This document shows, one piece after another, positions 35,286-46,497 of a stretch of 64,000 nucleotides of DNA. The translations under genes were made by a program, and so were the position numbers. The notes beneath the pieces were generated by a model. That model had not been told where the DNA came from. It was given only the letters and a program-made list of their open reading frames with translations, and made no database searches. Positions within the stretch are counted from its first letter, which is position 1; each line of letters begins with the position of its first letter. The stretch is from Reticulitermes lucifugus (taxonomy: Eukaryota > Arthropoda > Insecta > Blattodea > Rhinotermitidae). The stretch spans positions 47,584 to 111,583 of the forward strand of contig JAKCWW010000448.1 of assembly GCA_026260175.1 (NCBI GenBank). Reading direction: 5' to 3'.

Positions 35286-35350
35286 TCTACCCTGAAGATG
35301 GATGTTCTTCCGTAACGTCAGCGTCCATCTAAACTACACTGTCACACCCC
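35286..35350 (+). repeat. CTGAAG-signature repeat, degenerate
   Basis: ACCCTGAAGATGGA, then a TCC stem, then GTAACGTC: the hammerhead-like layout with the GAAA adenine changed. Located in the intron between exons A and B. Confidence 0.42.
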
Positions 35351-35482
35351 AGAAGGCCGTAAGATTGAACTTCGGTATTTGAATGTGCATGTAAGCATTC
35401 TCCAGGTGCATGAACTGACTGCATGGACAAAAAGCCTTCTTGAGAAGCGGAGTGTCAGTTTGTCAAGATATTCCGCACGTTG

Positions 35483-35635
35483 TAACCCTTTAAAGAACAG
35501 TGGAAGCTATAAGTACCACCCGCTGTAACATTAACAGCTCCGCATTTTATCCACAAAGTGTATTTTTGTGTGTATCATATGACTCTCAGAATAAATCGCG
35601 TGTGTTTCCCTGAGCAGCGTAGTAGGGACGCAGAA
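35483..35635 (+). repeat. MEAQ repeat, truncated
   Basis: AACCCTTTAAAGAACAGTGG, CACAAAGTGTATTTTTGTGT, TCAGAATAAATCGCG. In the intron between exons A and B. Confidence 0.6.
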
Positions 35636-35639
35636 TTTT

Positions 35640-35890
35640 TAAATAGCATTTAGTTGAATTTTATACTTAAAAGGGCACAATAGCCGTTTAGCAGTTTCGA
35701 CAGAAGTTTTGTTGAATTTTTCATCTTCTACTTCAGTTTCCACGATTTGATCAACCCAGTGAGGCTTCTCAATATGAAATTTGCTATATGCTCCTGTCTT
35801 GCCCTCCTTCCTAGATCCAAATATTCCTCTCAGCACCGTATTCTCAGTCTCAGTCTGCCCCATACGGCACATCGAGGAGAACAGTAGACA
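35640..35890 (-). pseudogene. Possible non-LTR relic
   Basis: The minus strand contains ENTVLRGIFGSRKE, resembling the VLRRIFG block that follows the ETW motif in these LINEs. The rest is unrecognisable. Weak call. Confidence 0.3.
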
Positions 35891-36159
35891 TATTGCAGTT
35901 TTTTACCGGCATTTTAGTCTTGCTACCTTACGTACGTGACAGGAACATAGAAACGTTTTGAACTGAACGATGGCAGGCATCCCTTGAATTACGGAATTTT
36001 TAATATGTCCTAATAAAATTTTGTACTAAGTATGCAGCTCAAGAATCGCGAAGAGTGGTTTACTTATTTACACAAGGAAGCTTATCCAAAACATAAACGA
36101 ATTCACTTCCTACATCGCAGAGACATCCCGTGTCCGTTATGAAGACGGCTCTATTCACG

Positions 36160-36260
36160 CTATTTAGAGGAATAGTCACTGCTTATTGTGAGAATCATAC
36201 GAAACATATACGATAAATACACTGTGTGGGTATAATGCAGAATTTTAATGTCCAAGCTGC
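36160..36260 (-). repeat. MEAQ repeat, partial
   Basis: Plus strand shows TTATTGTGAGAATCATACGA and ACACTGTGTGGGTATAATGC. Confidence 0.6.
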
Positions 36261-37453
36261 TGGTATTTATAGTTACCATTTTCGTATAGAAAATTTTGAG
36301 CGCAGGTGAATCTCAGTGCCACGAACCGTTGTAGAGCTGACTGTGTCTTACGTGGTTATATCTGCGTGGGTGTGAGAGCAAAGTGAGAAATTCAGATTTC
36401 TTCCTTACCGTCTATCCAGCACCACATGTCCTTCACTGTGACGTCACAAGGTGTTCTGATTAAGACTACAGTTCCTGTCTTGCTGGTTGATCCTGTGTGT
36501 TCCGTAAACCACTCCTTAGGACGATGTGGAACTCGGGAACAGTAATTGCAGGAACGAGGGAACATTTGGATTTTTTGGTTCTGATGGCTACATATTTTGC
36601 CGAGAAGGGCTTTTGTCCATATACATTATATGGTCTGCCAGTACCTAACAGGTAGGCAGGAAGCCAGAAAATGAAACAGAGAATTATATATTTCAGATTT
36701 TCACAGACGTGAAACTTCATATCATGGATAGGTCACCGTGCATGCTGGTAGATTGGTAACAGCATTTTGGAAGAACATACTATCTCCATCTACGGGTCAG
36801 AGTTGGACATGGTATGCTCCTCCGAAATGTACATTGGCTGTCTTCCAAACTACACGACGTCATAACCCAAAAGAGAGGAAATGTAAACGTAATGTATATT
36901 ATACGTATGCATAAATGTGGCATTTTAAATGGTTTTGGTGTACTCTGTAGTAGATCTGTCAGTTGCGTTGTATGCCACACAAGGCCACATGTGTTCGGAT
37001 AGATCAATCCAGCAGTTACCGCCTTACCTGGTAAATAACAGTGGTGTCGTCTCTGCAAGTGTGTGCTGGCAGAAGGAGTCATTGTTTATTTGTCTGCATA
37101 ATTAATGGTGTTTACGTACATGGGAATAATAAAAACGTTAATACATAATAGGGTCTAAGTGGGAAATGCCGTGAAGGTGTTTGTCAGAACATTCTTTCTG
37201 CTGTTCCGGGCTGTCTTTGGGCAGAAATAGAATTAAGCTTTGCAGAACAGAAGAAACTCTTCCCAGTGTTATAATTAATTATTTCCTGCTGTAGGCCAGC
37301 TAACTGATGACTCCATGGAGCAGAGGCCTTCTGGAAAATGTGATAGTCGCTCAGGTGGTTACGAAATTTTCTGCCTTCTGTGGAACCCAAACAGTAATTA
37401 CTGTGTTGCTTAAAATCTTCTGGGTTTTTACCCGGCGTCATTTTTGGGTGTAT

Positions 37454-37496
37454 GACCAACGTTTCGGGATCACTTGTTTGTCCCATCTTCAGGGTC
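37454..37496 (-). ncRNA. Hammerhead-like motif, left arm of foldback
   Basis: On the minus strand: GACC, CTGAAGA, T, stem II GGGA/TCCC, GAAAC, 2-bp stem III AC/GT, site GTT, then GGTC. Stem I GACC/GGTC is perfect and all core residues are present. The stems are short, so activity as a monomer is doubtful. Confidence 0.52.
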
Positions 37497-37506
37497 TTTT
37501 TCCTAA

Positions 37507-37549
37507 GACCCTGAAGATGGGACAAACAAGTGATCCCAAAACGTTGGTC
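37507..37549 (+). ncRNA. Hammerhead-like motif, right arm of foldback
   Basis: Same layout as the left arm but with AAAAC in place of GAAAC, removing the invariant G before the stem III adenosines. Stem I GACC/GGTC and stem II GGGA/TCCC are kept. Confidence 0.42.
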
Positions 37550-37624
37550 ATACACCAAAAAATGACGCCGGGTAACAACCCAGAATATTTTAAGCAACAT
37601 TACGACCACGGCGGAAGCCTTCAA

Positions 37625-37765
37625 TTACATTAATTACTGTGTTTACAAAAGCCTTTACTGAACTGTATTCTCAACCACATAATCCAGTCCACACCCTCCC
37701 TTCCTCTTCCTGTAAGGTCCCTTTTCATATTAAGCTCCCATCCATACCTTCTGTATAGGTTTTCC
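37625..37765 (-). pseudogene. Non-LTR C-terminal relic (RRYGWELNMK...GVDWI)
   Basis: The minus strand encodes RRYGWELNMKRDLTGRGREG, then VDWI, matching the R-W-E-D-N-I-K-x-D-L and DW motifs of the LINE C-terminus. It directly abuts the 37404-37599 foldback, so the two may have moved together. Confidence 0.6.
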
Positions 37766-38321
37766 AACAAAACTTCATAGGCATTTCTCATCGCCGTCAT
37801 GTCTGCTGCATAGTTATGTGAGTGGCCGTTCTGTACGGAGTTTGAGCGTAAGGTATCGAGAAGTTTCTTAAGTGTACGTGGCTGCGGTATTGGACTTTGT
37901 GAGGGGGTTGAAGTAGCATATAAGTAAATAATGTGTGTTGTATTTGAAATTGGATACGTGGACTTCTCGGTAGCCTGGGTGTTCTGGAAAAAGAAATGTG
38001 AATTAATGGCCTTTTCCGTGAACACCCAGTCTAGTGAACATTATCGGGCCCTGTGTAACATGCGTACGCGAAATAGATGCAATTAGCAAGTTGTTGGCTT
38101 GTATGCCTCGTTGCTTCAAGTACACGGGTATGTTTGAAGTAAGGGTACAGGACAGCACTTTCTCACCATCCAGCAGTTTCCCAACTTTTACACAAACCAT
38201 TATTTTTTATTTCATGCCGAAGCTACGCCTCTGTGTTTAAATTTGCTCTGACGTCACTGTCAAACTGAAGCAATTGTACTGAGACTTTCGCGACGGTTAC
38301 TGTTAAGATTAACGTCTTCAG

Positions 38322-38395
38322 GGTAGAAGTTCTTGTCTGCTGTGATGGTGGAGGCAGCAGGTTGCTCCGAAACGTTTGTACCTATATACAAAACT
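38322..38395 (+). repeat. CTGAAG-signature repeat, GAGGCAGCAGG subtype
   Basis: Contains a GGAGGCAGC...GCTCC hairpin followed by GAAACGTTTGTACC. Similar pieces occur at 49255-49325, 61848-61905 (minus) and, decayed, 36750-36830 (minus), 3085-3170 (minus) and 3285-3420 (minus). Confidence 0.5.
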
Positions 38396-38464
38396 TCACC
38401 GCGGCGAATAAAAGAAGTCGGTAGCCCCTAAACTTTTAATCACATTTCAGTTGTGATTTTGCAG

Positions 38465-38613
38465 GTATGAATCGGTCGGCAAGCGGCAGTCCTGTGGCTG
38501 GCCCTGGCTGCACTGGAGGAACTTCTTCAATTGGCCAGTGGCTGGGCGGTCTCGGCCTAGCTGATTATGAGTCACTGTTCTGTAACAATGGCTTCGACGA
38601 TTTGGATTTCATA
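38465..38613 (+). CDS. ANKS1: ANKS1 orthologue, exon B (first half of SAM1)
   Basis: The acceptor is TTTTGCAG before 38465 and the donor is GTGAGT after 38613. The leftover G of the previous exon plus GT makes a glycine codon, then 49 codons follow to a phase-0 donor. Residues about 147-174 of the visible protein (SSIGQWLGGLGLADYESLF and onward) form the first helices of a SAM domain: the W-L-x-x-L-x-L-x-x-Y spacing is diagnostic. The Gly/Ser/Pro stretch before it is a flexible linker. SAM domains mediate SAM-SAM oligomerisation, in this family with Eph receptors. The exon would be hard to call alone, but phase and domain continuity with its neighbours make it secure. Confidence 0.9.
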
Positions 38614-38671
38614 GTGAGTACATAACATTTGTTCAGTGTCCGATCTCAAGACTAGTTTGAAAGAATAACTC

Positions 38672-38800
38672 ATTCCATGGAGCAGAGTTTGTTTGAAAAG
38701 CGTATAGCTGCTCATATGGTCAAGAAGTAGGCCACCTGTTCGACACCCAGGACCCGGGTGCTGGACACTGTCTTGAACCACATGAATGCTACCCACACCC
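38672..38800 (-). repeat. LINE 3'-tail fragment
   Basis: Begins with CCATGGAGCAGAG and a GCTCATATGGTCAAGAAG segment and contains a minus-strand remnant of the last LINE codons (CTGTCTTGAACCACATGAAT). The same composite is at 37313-37400 and 50225-50345. Confidence 0.55.
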
Positions 38801-39391
38801 TCATGCTCCGCTTCCTTAACATATTACCAAGTGGTCTAGAAGTTGCCTGTATAACTTTGTACGCACGTCTCCTCATGCCTCCCTCCCTCACTCATTGAGC
38901 AGATTACTGCAATAATACCGTGTCTAGTTCGTGACGCGTACAGTCATGACACTCATTATACAGTTGTCGCCGTACTCCCATTACTTCCTCCTGTTTTAAA
39001 ATATCTTCCTCGACATCCTATTCCTTCCTCCCTCTTGGTTGCAACTATCCTTCTCAGCATGCTGTTCTCACACACCCTCAAGACGTTCCTGCTTCAACGT
39101 GAGACCAAGGTCCGCGCCTACTTAGAACAAGAGGTGGGTCCAGTAATCAAAACGATCACTGTCTTCTAGGATGTGATGCAGTGTAGTTGTAGATTGTACC
39201 AAACAACACGACGTCGCATCCCGGAATATAGCAGTGTTTATAGTCACCACAGTTAGAACCTCAGATGCTATTTAAGCCTGTGGTTTTGTGTAACTTAATA
39301 TTTATGTTTTCATTGTCACAGATTGACGTTAAAGTTTCCGTACGGTACTTATTTGGTTTGAAGTATATATGTTCTTTGTATTCATTTTCAG

Positions 39392-39889
39392 AATGGAGTT
39401 CTTGAAGACCAGGACCTGAAAGAAATGGGTATAGACAACGAGCAAGATCGTGAAACGATCATGGAATCCGCGCGCAATTTACCCTGCAAAATTCATCAGC
39501 AGGAAAGTACCTGTCGTAACAATAATAATAACAATAACAACAACAATAACAACAATACTGAGACTTCAGAGAAGTGTGGGGATGGTGATGACGAGGAGAA
39601 GTCCACAGCCCCAGATTCAGGGGAGAATGAGGGTCATGATGACGAAGAATCTGCAGTTGATCGGTGGCTTAAGAGCATCCGGCTGGGCGTCTACAAGGAA
39701 ACATTTCGCAAACACTTATACACAGATATGGAGAGGGTGCGGCGCATCTGGGAGGTTGAGTTGACTGCCGTACTTGAAATTCAGCGCGTTGGCCACAGGA
39801 AGAGAATACTGGCATCAGTCAGCGGTCATCAGTCTCACGGCAGCCATGGCCCAAACATCGAGGACATCAACGCCGATCTCAATCTCTTG
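39392..39889 (+). CDS. ANKS1: ANKS1 orthologue, exon C (end of SAM1, poly-Asn linker, SAM2)
   Basis: Largest exon: 166 codons, phase 0 at both ends, acceptor TTTTCAG and donor GTAAGT. It completes SAM1 (NGVLEDQDLKEMGI, then a long helix ending near SARNLP; visible residues 175-205). An acidic linker follows, with 13 consecutive asparagines at 39518-39556 and a Glu/Asp-rich block. SAM2 (residues about 261-320) runs from AVDRWLKSIRLGVYKETF to VGHRKRILASV, ending in the basic RKRI motif typical of the second SAM of ANKS1 proteins. The tandem SAM1-SAM2 arrangement is the hallmark of this family. The asparagine run is encoded by an AAC/AAT microsatellite and is likely length-variable. Confidence 0.93.
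39518..39556 (+). repeat. AAC/AAT microsatellite encoding 13 Asn
   Basis: Thirteen consecutive Asn codons lie in exon C between SAM1 and SAM2. Interspersed AAC and AAT show it is not a pure repeat, but length polymorphism is likely. It stays in frame at any unit number. Confidence 0.95.
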
Positions 39890-39944
39890 GTAAGTTAATA
39901 CCATCCTTTATGTTGTAGAGCCTGTCATGTGAAGTTTATGTGGT

Positions 39945-40110
39945 CGAGATACTCCTAACCTTTTTGGAACCCAAAGATGCATTACCCTGTTTACAGAGCT
40001 TGCCATTGAGCCCTATCCCGAGCCAGATGAATTCACTCCACATTCTCTTTAAATCCATTTTAATTTTATTCACCCATTTACTCGCCTGTGCCTGGTAGAT
40101 TACGGCCTCC
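39945..40110 (-). repeat. LINE 3'-tail fragment
   Basis: The minus strand encodes NKIKMDLKRMW, then degenerate DSSGSG-type remains; the plus strand shows CCGAGCCAGATGAATTCACT, the reverse of the DWIHLAQD codons. Confidence 0.55.
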
Positions 40111-40793
40111 TGGAATGTGATGTCATGTAGTTTGGTAGATGTATACCCACACTGTGAGGAACCTTCGTCCTCGGTCTTCATGACGGAAAGGAGGAGGCAG
40201 CATCTTCTCTTGTTGGACTTTCCAACTACGTAAAGTTTTATACATTTCTTATCTCACATGTTCGTGATTACATGTCCGACTGGGGCATCTCGTAGTGAGC
40301 CTAGTTACCATTAAAATACTTTTTAGCAAATAAACCATAAGTTGGACATCATGACAAATGGTCTGCTCCACCAGCCGTAATAACAAATGACGACCGCCTG
40401 CTAAGTACTCCAAAGACGAAGAGCACCATTCGAAGTTATTTTGTAGATAGGTTTTAACATTTCCGCGATTCTAATGTGTATTCTGTTGTTAATGATCAGG
40501 GTGAGCGTTCTGTTTACCCTGCAGTAAGAAGACGCCATCGTGTTCCGTGGACAGTAAAAAGGACAGTGTTTTAGCACAGTTAATATAGTTCTGTTTTAGC
40601 CCTTTCCATGTCGAAGTTTTGTGGAAATACTTGTAATTTTTATTATGTACTGTCTTTCCATTATTCACATTTTCTTTGGTTGTAAATTCACAAAATAATA
40701 ACCTTTATTTTGTACATCTAGTTGTGATAGTAAATACATTACATTATAATGAAACTGTCAGTCACAACTAAACCTTTTATTGTGGACTAATAT

Positions 40794-40836
40794 TTACTGC
40801 AACATGTTTCGGTCGGAATTGGCCATCATCGGGTAA
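40794..40836 (-). ncRNA. Degenerate hammerhead-like motif
   Basis: Minus strand: TTACC, CGATGA-type core, GGCC...GACC stem II, GAAACATGTT, then GCAGTAA. Stem III ACA/TGT is kept and the second core base is mutated. Located in the intron between exons C and D. Confidence 0.4.
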
Positions 40837-40839
40837 TAC

Positions 40840-41740
40840 AAAATACAAAATACTTGGAAGGCTAACCAACTACTGCAGTTCTGAATTTGTGAATTTTATG
40901 CCCAACGTTTTAGTCGAGTTATGGTTGTCATTGTTGTTTTGCGATTGATAAAGTACATTTACGTCGTAAATAATGAGTTGTATAATTAAAAGCGAACGTC
41001 ATATGGGCTAGCTATAATGTGTATAAAATCGCATGTAAGACGTTCGAAAGAAATGTGTGTTCAGTTTGGAGTGATTCTTTCTTTTTTCGTGTTGATCTGC
41101 GTGATTACATGTGCACTGTTCAACCATTAATCGCAATAATACAGAGGGATCAGTTTGAAACCGAAATACAAAACAGTGTGTTTTATATCCCATTCACCAT
41201 AGGCTTAAAACTTAAGTTTTTACAAAACGTACTGCAAGTGTCCCCCATTCTTAGGGATACGTGCCACTTATCCTAAAATGCCACTTCCATAACAAGGGTG
41301 AAAGTGGTGCACCCATTGACGTAGCACACGAACTTCACTGCGCCGTTCTTTAAGCCTAAAATATCGTACGGCTTCACGGTACACGTGTAAAGGTAATTTT
41401 ATTTACTCCCATAAGAAAAGTACGGCCTCCCTGCCCCGATTTTCACGAAAGAGCAGTGTGTGCAGATCCCTAATACCGAATTGCGCCCAAATCGGATACA
41501 CGGACAACTGTGAGCCTTCTGAAGCCAAAGGGTCCGTACCCGTGTAACGTTGCAGCCGTCTCTGCTGCTTGTCTTAAGGCCAGGCAAGGCTTCTTTTTTT
41601 AAGTATAGATTGCCCATTTTTAACAATTTGAAGTGCAGTTGTTACTTTATGTACCACTTGCTTGAACATTTAATAAGACAGGCATTTTACGTATAACGTA
41701 ACATTGTGGCGCGTTCGCGTAATGCTGTCCTAACAGCCTG
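40840..41740. other. Intronic, no gene recognised
   Basis: Between exons C and D; short frames only. Confidence 0.5.
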
Positions 41741-41744
41741 ATAC

Positions 41745-42250
41745 AGTTTCACTCGAAGGGAGAGCGTTTATGGCGATTTAATGTCACCGGCAACATTAAA
41801 CGCTCTTAGGCGTTCACGTAAAGTGCCCAACATTTTGGCCTGATTTTAATCAAATTTGGAATTTCTCTACATATTTTTGTAAGAGTTCCCCATATCAAAT
41901 TTAACGTAAATTTGACTAGTTCGAACCACGCTGATACATCGGACAGACGGGCGGGCGGATTAGCAGCCTGGTTCCATTTCGGTCGAAGAGAGAGCTTTTA
42001 TGGCGATTTAATGTCGCCGGCAACAATAAACGCCATTAGGTCTTCATGTAAAGTGCCCGATATTTTTGCCCAATTGTAACCAGATTTTGACTTTCTGGAC
42101 AGATTTTCATAAAATTTCCCAGTATCAAATTTCACGGAAATCCGTACAGTGGGAGTCGCGCTGGTACGTGCGGACAGACGGGCAGACAGACGGACGAACA
42201 TGACGAAGGTAAAAAGGCGCTTTTCGTGGCTATGCGAACGCGTCTGAAAG
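41745..42250 (+). repeat. Two family D repeats in tandem
   Basis: Units 41745-41965 and 41985-42250 each run from GAGAGC.TTTATGGCGATTTAATGT through AAAGTGCCC to CGGACAGACGGGC. They are diverged head-to-tail copies, not a recent duplication. Confidence 0.75.
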
Positions 42251-42300
42251 CTCTGCATTTTCTAACACAGTGTATGCAGTATACTCTTATATACACGTGC

Positions 42301-42327
42301 TTGTGTGTGTGTGTGTGTGTGTGTGTT
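42301..42327 (+). repeat. TG microsatellite
   Basis: Thirteen TG units next to a MEAQ repeat. Confidence 0.9.
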
Positions 42328-42329
42328 CT

Positions 42330-42480
42330 TTTTGTATGATTCTCACAATGCACAGCATGTACATTATTTCTCTAAGCATCATTAACTGGTTGCTCTTTAT
42401 AAGGGAGGCGCCGTGTGTCTTCTGTGAGGGAAGAACTGAATTTGTAAAAGTTACTTAGATGACGTTCATGCTTCAGAGGG
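42330..42480 (+). repeat. MEAQ repeat, 3' part
   Basis: TGTATGATTCTCACAATGCA, GGAGGCGCCGTGTGTCTTCT, GGAAGAACTGAATTTGTAAA. In the intron between exons C and D, next to a TG microsatellite. Confidence 0.62.
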
Positions 42481-42784
42481 TTAACATAGACCGTGCCCAT
42501 GCAATATACACACGTATTGAAATACACCCTACACTCGACGTCAGAACTGTAATTTCATCCATACGTCCGGTGAAATGCAAGTGTATCTGTCTCTCTCCCA
42601 ATCAATTACAACTGTTGCGAATGGAATAATTATCCCTGGGATGTGCTAACATATGTAGCTAGCCAGCCCTTCAGCACAGTGCACCTACGTCCCTCACCAC
42701 TCGGCCAAACACAGGTTAATTAGCTACTACTGCTGCTAGCCAAGCAACCCTGCCCGCCGAAACGAGGTGTAATCAAAACATTTC

Positions 42785-43190
42785 CGGATTTTTTTTGCGT
42801 GTTCGCAACGAAAAGTTTAAAAAATGCATCCATTAGCTTCGCCGTGTCTGCCCTTACTATGGTCTTATGAAGCAACTCGAGAACCACTGAACTCGCTTGA
42901 TTTTCATGATATTTGATGTAGTGTATCGACACAATCCAGTTTTCGCTAAAGTTGAAACAACAGTAACGGACACGTTGTATGAAGGCTGACATGCGTTACT
43001 GCTCGCAGCTCGAGAGTAAGTCGCTAAATATTTGTGTGAGTGAAAAATGTTTCGAACAGAAGCTGTAGGGAAGAATGAAAAACAAATTTTATGTCCAAAA
43101 CACTTATTTGACGGTTCTTGAGATAGGTGAGGAAAGGGGAGCGAACGCTCCAGAATTATTGCGCTATGCGTACGTTTCCTAACTTGTTAA
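42785..43190 (-). repeat. Family D related repeat
   Basis: TTTGCGTGTTCGCAACGAAA, TTTTCATGATATTTGATG, then a 3' block (GTTTCGAACAGAAGCTGTAG) shared with 49405-49750, 51790-52215 and 31725-31990. Confidence 0.5.
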
Positions 43191-43559
43191 TAATTAGCGT
43201 TATGCATGCCCTCCATTCACTTAGTTCCCTTTGTGTAAGATCCAGCGATTCCGTTATTGTTGGAAGTACACGTATTTACAGAAGTCTCGTGTTTTGATTT
43301 CGTTACGTGTAATGTGGGATTTATGTTTCATAGCGCTGACATCATGAAATGTTCCTCTTGAGTACGTATTTGACTTTTGAAAATATACCAACGGCACGTG
43401 GATCTAGGTGTGAGGTGTATGGGGATAAGAAACAGCGTTTTTCTGGGATATTTTTTCAGTAATTCGTGCACAGACAGATTAGAAAGAGTATAGCGGTCGT
43501 TTATGTCACGCGCATTGGTAATTAATCATTCTTCTTGAGAAGCTTACAGACACCCAGCT

Positions 43560-43700
43560 GCAAGTCAGGAAGTTACCATCCATATCTGGTTAATTTCCAT
43601 ATTCAAAGAGCATGTCTCTGATTGCTGTCCTGAGCCAGATGAATCCAATACGTATCCTTCCATTTTACTTCTTCAAGATCCATTGTAATTACCTTCCACT
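43560..43700 (-). repeat. LINE 3'-tail fragment
   Basis: Plus-strand CTGTCCTGAGCCAGATGAAT is the reverse of the WIHLAQDR codons of the LINE C-terminus. In the intron between exons C and D. Confidence 0.55.
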
Positions 43701-44501
43701 TACTCGTATACTGAGGTGTTGGAAGTAGTTTATTCCGTTTAACAAACAAAAAAAAATGGTAATTTCAGCAGAGCTGAGCCCTTCATTGAAGCCCTTGTCA
43801 GTGCTAGTGTTTCGTAATTGGACGATATCTTTCGAGCACTTGCTAGCGGCCTCCAAAGTGACCTGTACTGTACATAAATTGAAAGAAATTAATAGGATTT
43901 TATTTAAGCAATAAATGTGTGCGGTGAGAGCTAGAGACTTCTCAGCTGAAGTAGTACTTACGACATCGTACTCCCTTCAGGAATATTTCAATTGTCAGTT
44001 TGATACATTTTGGCATGTTCAATAATAGTTCTTGATTCAGTGAAGTTTTGATTCAGTGAAGTTTAAAATATAACGTCTGTGTGTCTGAGTGTGGTTGTTG
44101 TCACGGAAGCTTTATCGTAGGTGAATTTTAAATAAGAAGTGTATCCCAAATACAACATCTTAATTTAATTCGTTGTTGCAGATCTGAAAGGTTCTTCAAA
44201 ATAAAAATCGCTACCTTAACACCCAATATAATAACGAACTGTTGTAAGACTCCACATATCTCGCACGCGTAAGTTCCGGAGCAAACGATCACTACGTAAC
44301 TAGGACCATACCACACTAGAAGTAGATTTTAACAACTTTATTAGAGAGTAAAGAAAGAAACAAAAAACAACTACTACTACTGTAATGGTTTTGAATAAGA
44401 ATAAGAACTCCGTATCAGAAAATTTTAAGTTATGAGTTCTCATACTCAAGTGTAGGGCCTATAGTATGCACTTTTAGCATTTAATGTACAGGTTTTATGC
44501 A

Positions 44502-44546
44502 GAAGCCTGATGATGATACTTATCGGAATCGAAACATGTAGATGAA
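44502..44546 (+). ncRNA. Degenerate hammerhead-like motif
   Basis: CTGATGA at 44507-44513, weak stem II GATAC/GAATC, GAAAC at 44531-44535, stem III ACA/TGT and site GTA. Core and site are intact but stem I pairs poorly. Confidence 0.4.
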
Positions 44547-45143
44547 TAATTTGATATATAAATTAGAGTTGTGTTTAGACTGATCTCGGAGTTTTATTGA
44601 ACTGTATTGAACAGCACAATGGAGTAACAACTATCAAAGTTGAGAAGCGCCGGTTTAAAGCACTAGGCGTTGAATTTGAAATGCAGAATATTTTCTGCGT
44701 AATTCCCAGGTCCTTTAAGTTCCGTGGAAAGAGGGCACTCGCTCTAAGGTAGCGTAGGCCAAATGTGTAGGAAATGACGGTAGGATTCGCCCTTCCAGCA
44801 AAATTGTTTATTGTGTAATGTGTTGTTACAGATTTTTACCGAGTTGAAGCCAAGCCAAGATCATAAACCGATCTTGAACGCCCTACTCTTATGAGATTTT
44901 AGGTTACCCTAAAGATAGAGGTAACAGTTTGTTTTGAATCATTGTCACATAGCTGCCATACTACATGGTGTCACATTCAGAAGGCCGCAATTTATTTCCT
45001 TATGCTGCAGTTAAATATTTTCTTCGTGGGCATAGAGTAGTACTACGGCAGGAAAATGTTTATAAGTTACAAGAAAATCAAACCGTGTAAAATTTCGGAA
45101 ATTGACTTGATAACGGGGTCCAGCATTTTGCTCCTGAGCCCGG

Positions 45144-45315
45144 GGGTCGTGCCATGGCCTAGGCAGTTAGTCGCCGGACCTTCACCACGGAGGCGCGGGT
45201 TCAATCCCAGGCCAATCCATGTAAGATTTGTGGTGGACGTGGTAGCACCGGGTAGGATTCTCTTCGAGTACTTTGATTTTCCTATGTCGGTATCATTCCT
45301 CCAATATTCCATACT
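45144..45315 (+). mobile_element. tRNA-derived SINE, family 1
   Basis: GTCGTGCCATGGCCTAGGCA, then CGCGGGTTCAATCCCAGGCC and the TTTGTGGTGGACGTGGTAGC body segment; clear but diverged copy in the intron between exons C and D. Confidence 0.75.
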
Positions 45316-45462
45316 CATTCATTAATAGATCACCGATGCTATGTTATCTTAGCAGTTGACTGCGTCGTTAAGCACCACGCTGTGGAGTTCGACTCATGCT
45401 GGTCATTATGCAGCAATATAGTCGCCTGTTAGTGGGAACGAGCACTGTTCACCATTCGATTA

Positions 45463-45545
45463 CATGTTACCTTGAAGATGAAGGCGGGAGGTGCCTCCGA
45501 AACGGGCTACTTACCTATCAAAGTACACGGCGTAACGTTACAGAA
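45463..45545 (+). repeat. CTGAAG-signature repeat, degenerate
   Basis: ACCTTGAAGATG, GGCGGGAGGTGCC hairpin, then GAAACGGGC. The first core cytosine is T. Followed by sequence shared with other local copies (ACGGCGTAACGTTACAGAAG). Confidence 0.42.
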
Positions 45546-45949
45546 GCCCAGTTTTCATTTACGTCACCTTTTAACAAATGACTTGTCACTCGACAGTGAT
45601 AGTACACTAGTTATCAGCTTATGCGTCATATTACAGAGGTGTCATTCGACCGGTCTGTAGGACTACTGTGCGGGAGTCATTGAATAGGCATGGTCTGCAT
45701 AGTCCAACGACAAGCACCTTCTCGGGTACGGTGCCGTGTGCCAGACCGGACCGAAGGCCGCCCAGCCGTGAAACACGGAGTCCTCAGCAGCGCACCCAAC
45801 GACGCTGTCACGTAATGATAACAACTCGTGTTTGTTGTCCCAAATGACCCACGGTTCGAGCCCCGCCAGCCAGTTCAGAGGCAGTGCAGAATAGTGCTTC
45901 CTTTGACAGAAGTCATGGAAATAGAAATGTGCAAATACCTATGATGTTT

Positions 45950-46215
45950 ACGGGAGTAAAGGATTTCACGGTGGTCTATATTCACTGGAGGTTCAGATGG
46001 GTCGGACGTGTAAAACACGTGAGAAAATAAGGATAGTGTGCGAAATCGTAATCGAGAAGCCTGAAAGGGACAAATCACATAGGATACCGAGATGTGGATG
46101 GGAGGATAATATTAAAATGGGTTTTAATTAGGATGTGAGTACGGAATCCATTCGCTTAGATGGAACTCATTGGTGGGTTCTTTTGGGCACGGCCATGTAC
46201 CTTCCGGTTTTCGAG
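45950..46215 (+). pseudogene. Non-LTR C-terminal relic, plus strand
   Basis: Contains FRWVGRVKHVRK, then RCGWEDNIKMGF and QWWV-type codons in changing frames; the order matches the RMRWAGHVARM...RWEDNIKMDL region of insect LINEs. Several stops. Confidence 0.6.
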
Positions 46216-46497
46216 AACCGCAGTTTCCACAGCAGAGTGGATGAAGATACGAGTCTTCTGGGAAGTTACGCTGTGTCGACTGGTAGATAGTTACATATGT
46301 TGCGGAGGATTGTGGTGTCATCTTATGTACAAGCAGTACATGAAGCACCCTCAGTTTCCATAAGAGCGGAGAATGCCTTGAGCAACTGACCGGCTGCTAA
46401 CTCCACGAATATCCTTGTTGATTGATTCGCGCAGTACATTGTGTGCGTTTAGTATGACTTCTTGGTATAGCAGAAATACGGTATTGTATTTTCGCAG

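Larger units (their letters stand above)
37404..37599. repeat. Near-perfect 95-bp inverted repeat (foldback)
   Basis: Arms 37404-37498 and 37505-37599 are separated by six bases and agree at about 91 of 95 positions. Each arm carries a hammerhead-like core, minus strand on the left and plus strand on the right. Transcripts from either strand would form a long hairpin. It lies in the intron between exons A and B. The long open frames on both strands here are products of the palindrome, not genes. Confidence 0.93.

Noticed and set aside
37184-37633. Long overlapping frames on both strands
   Set aside because: They arise because the 95-bp foldback reads the same on both strands; no domain or splice context.
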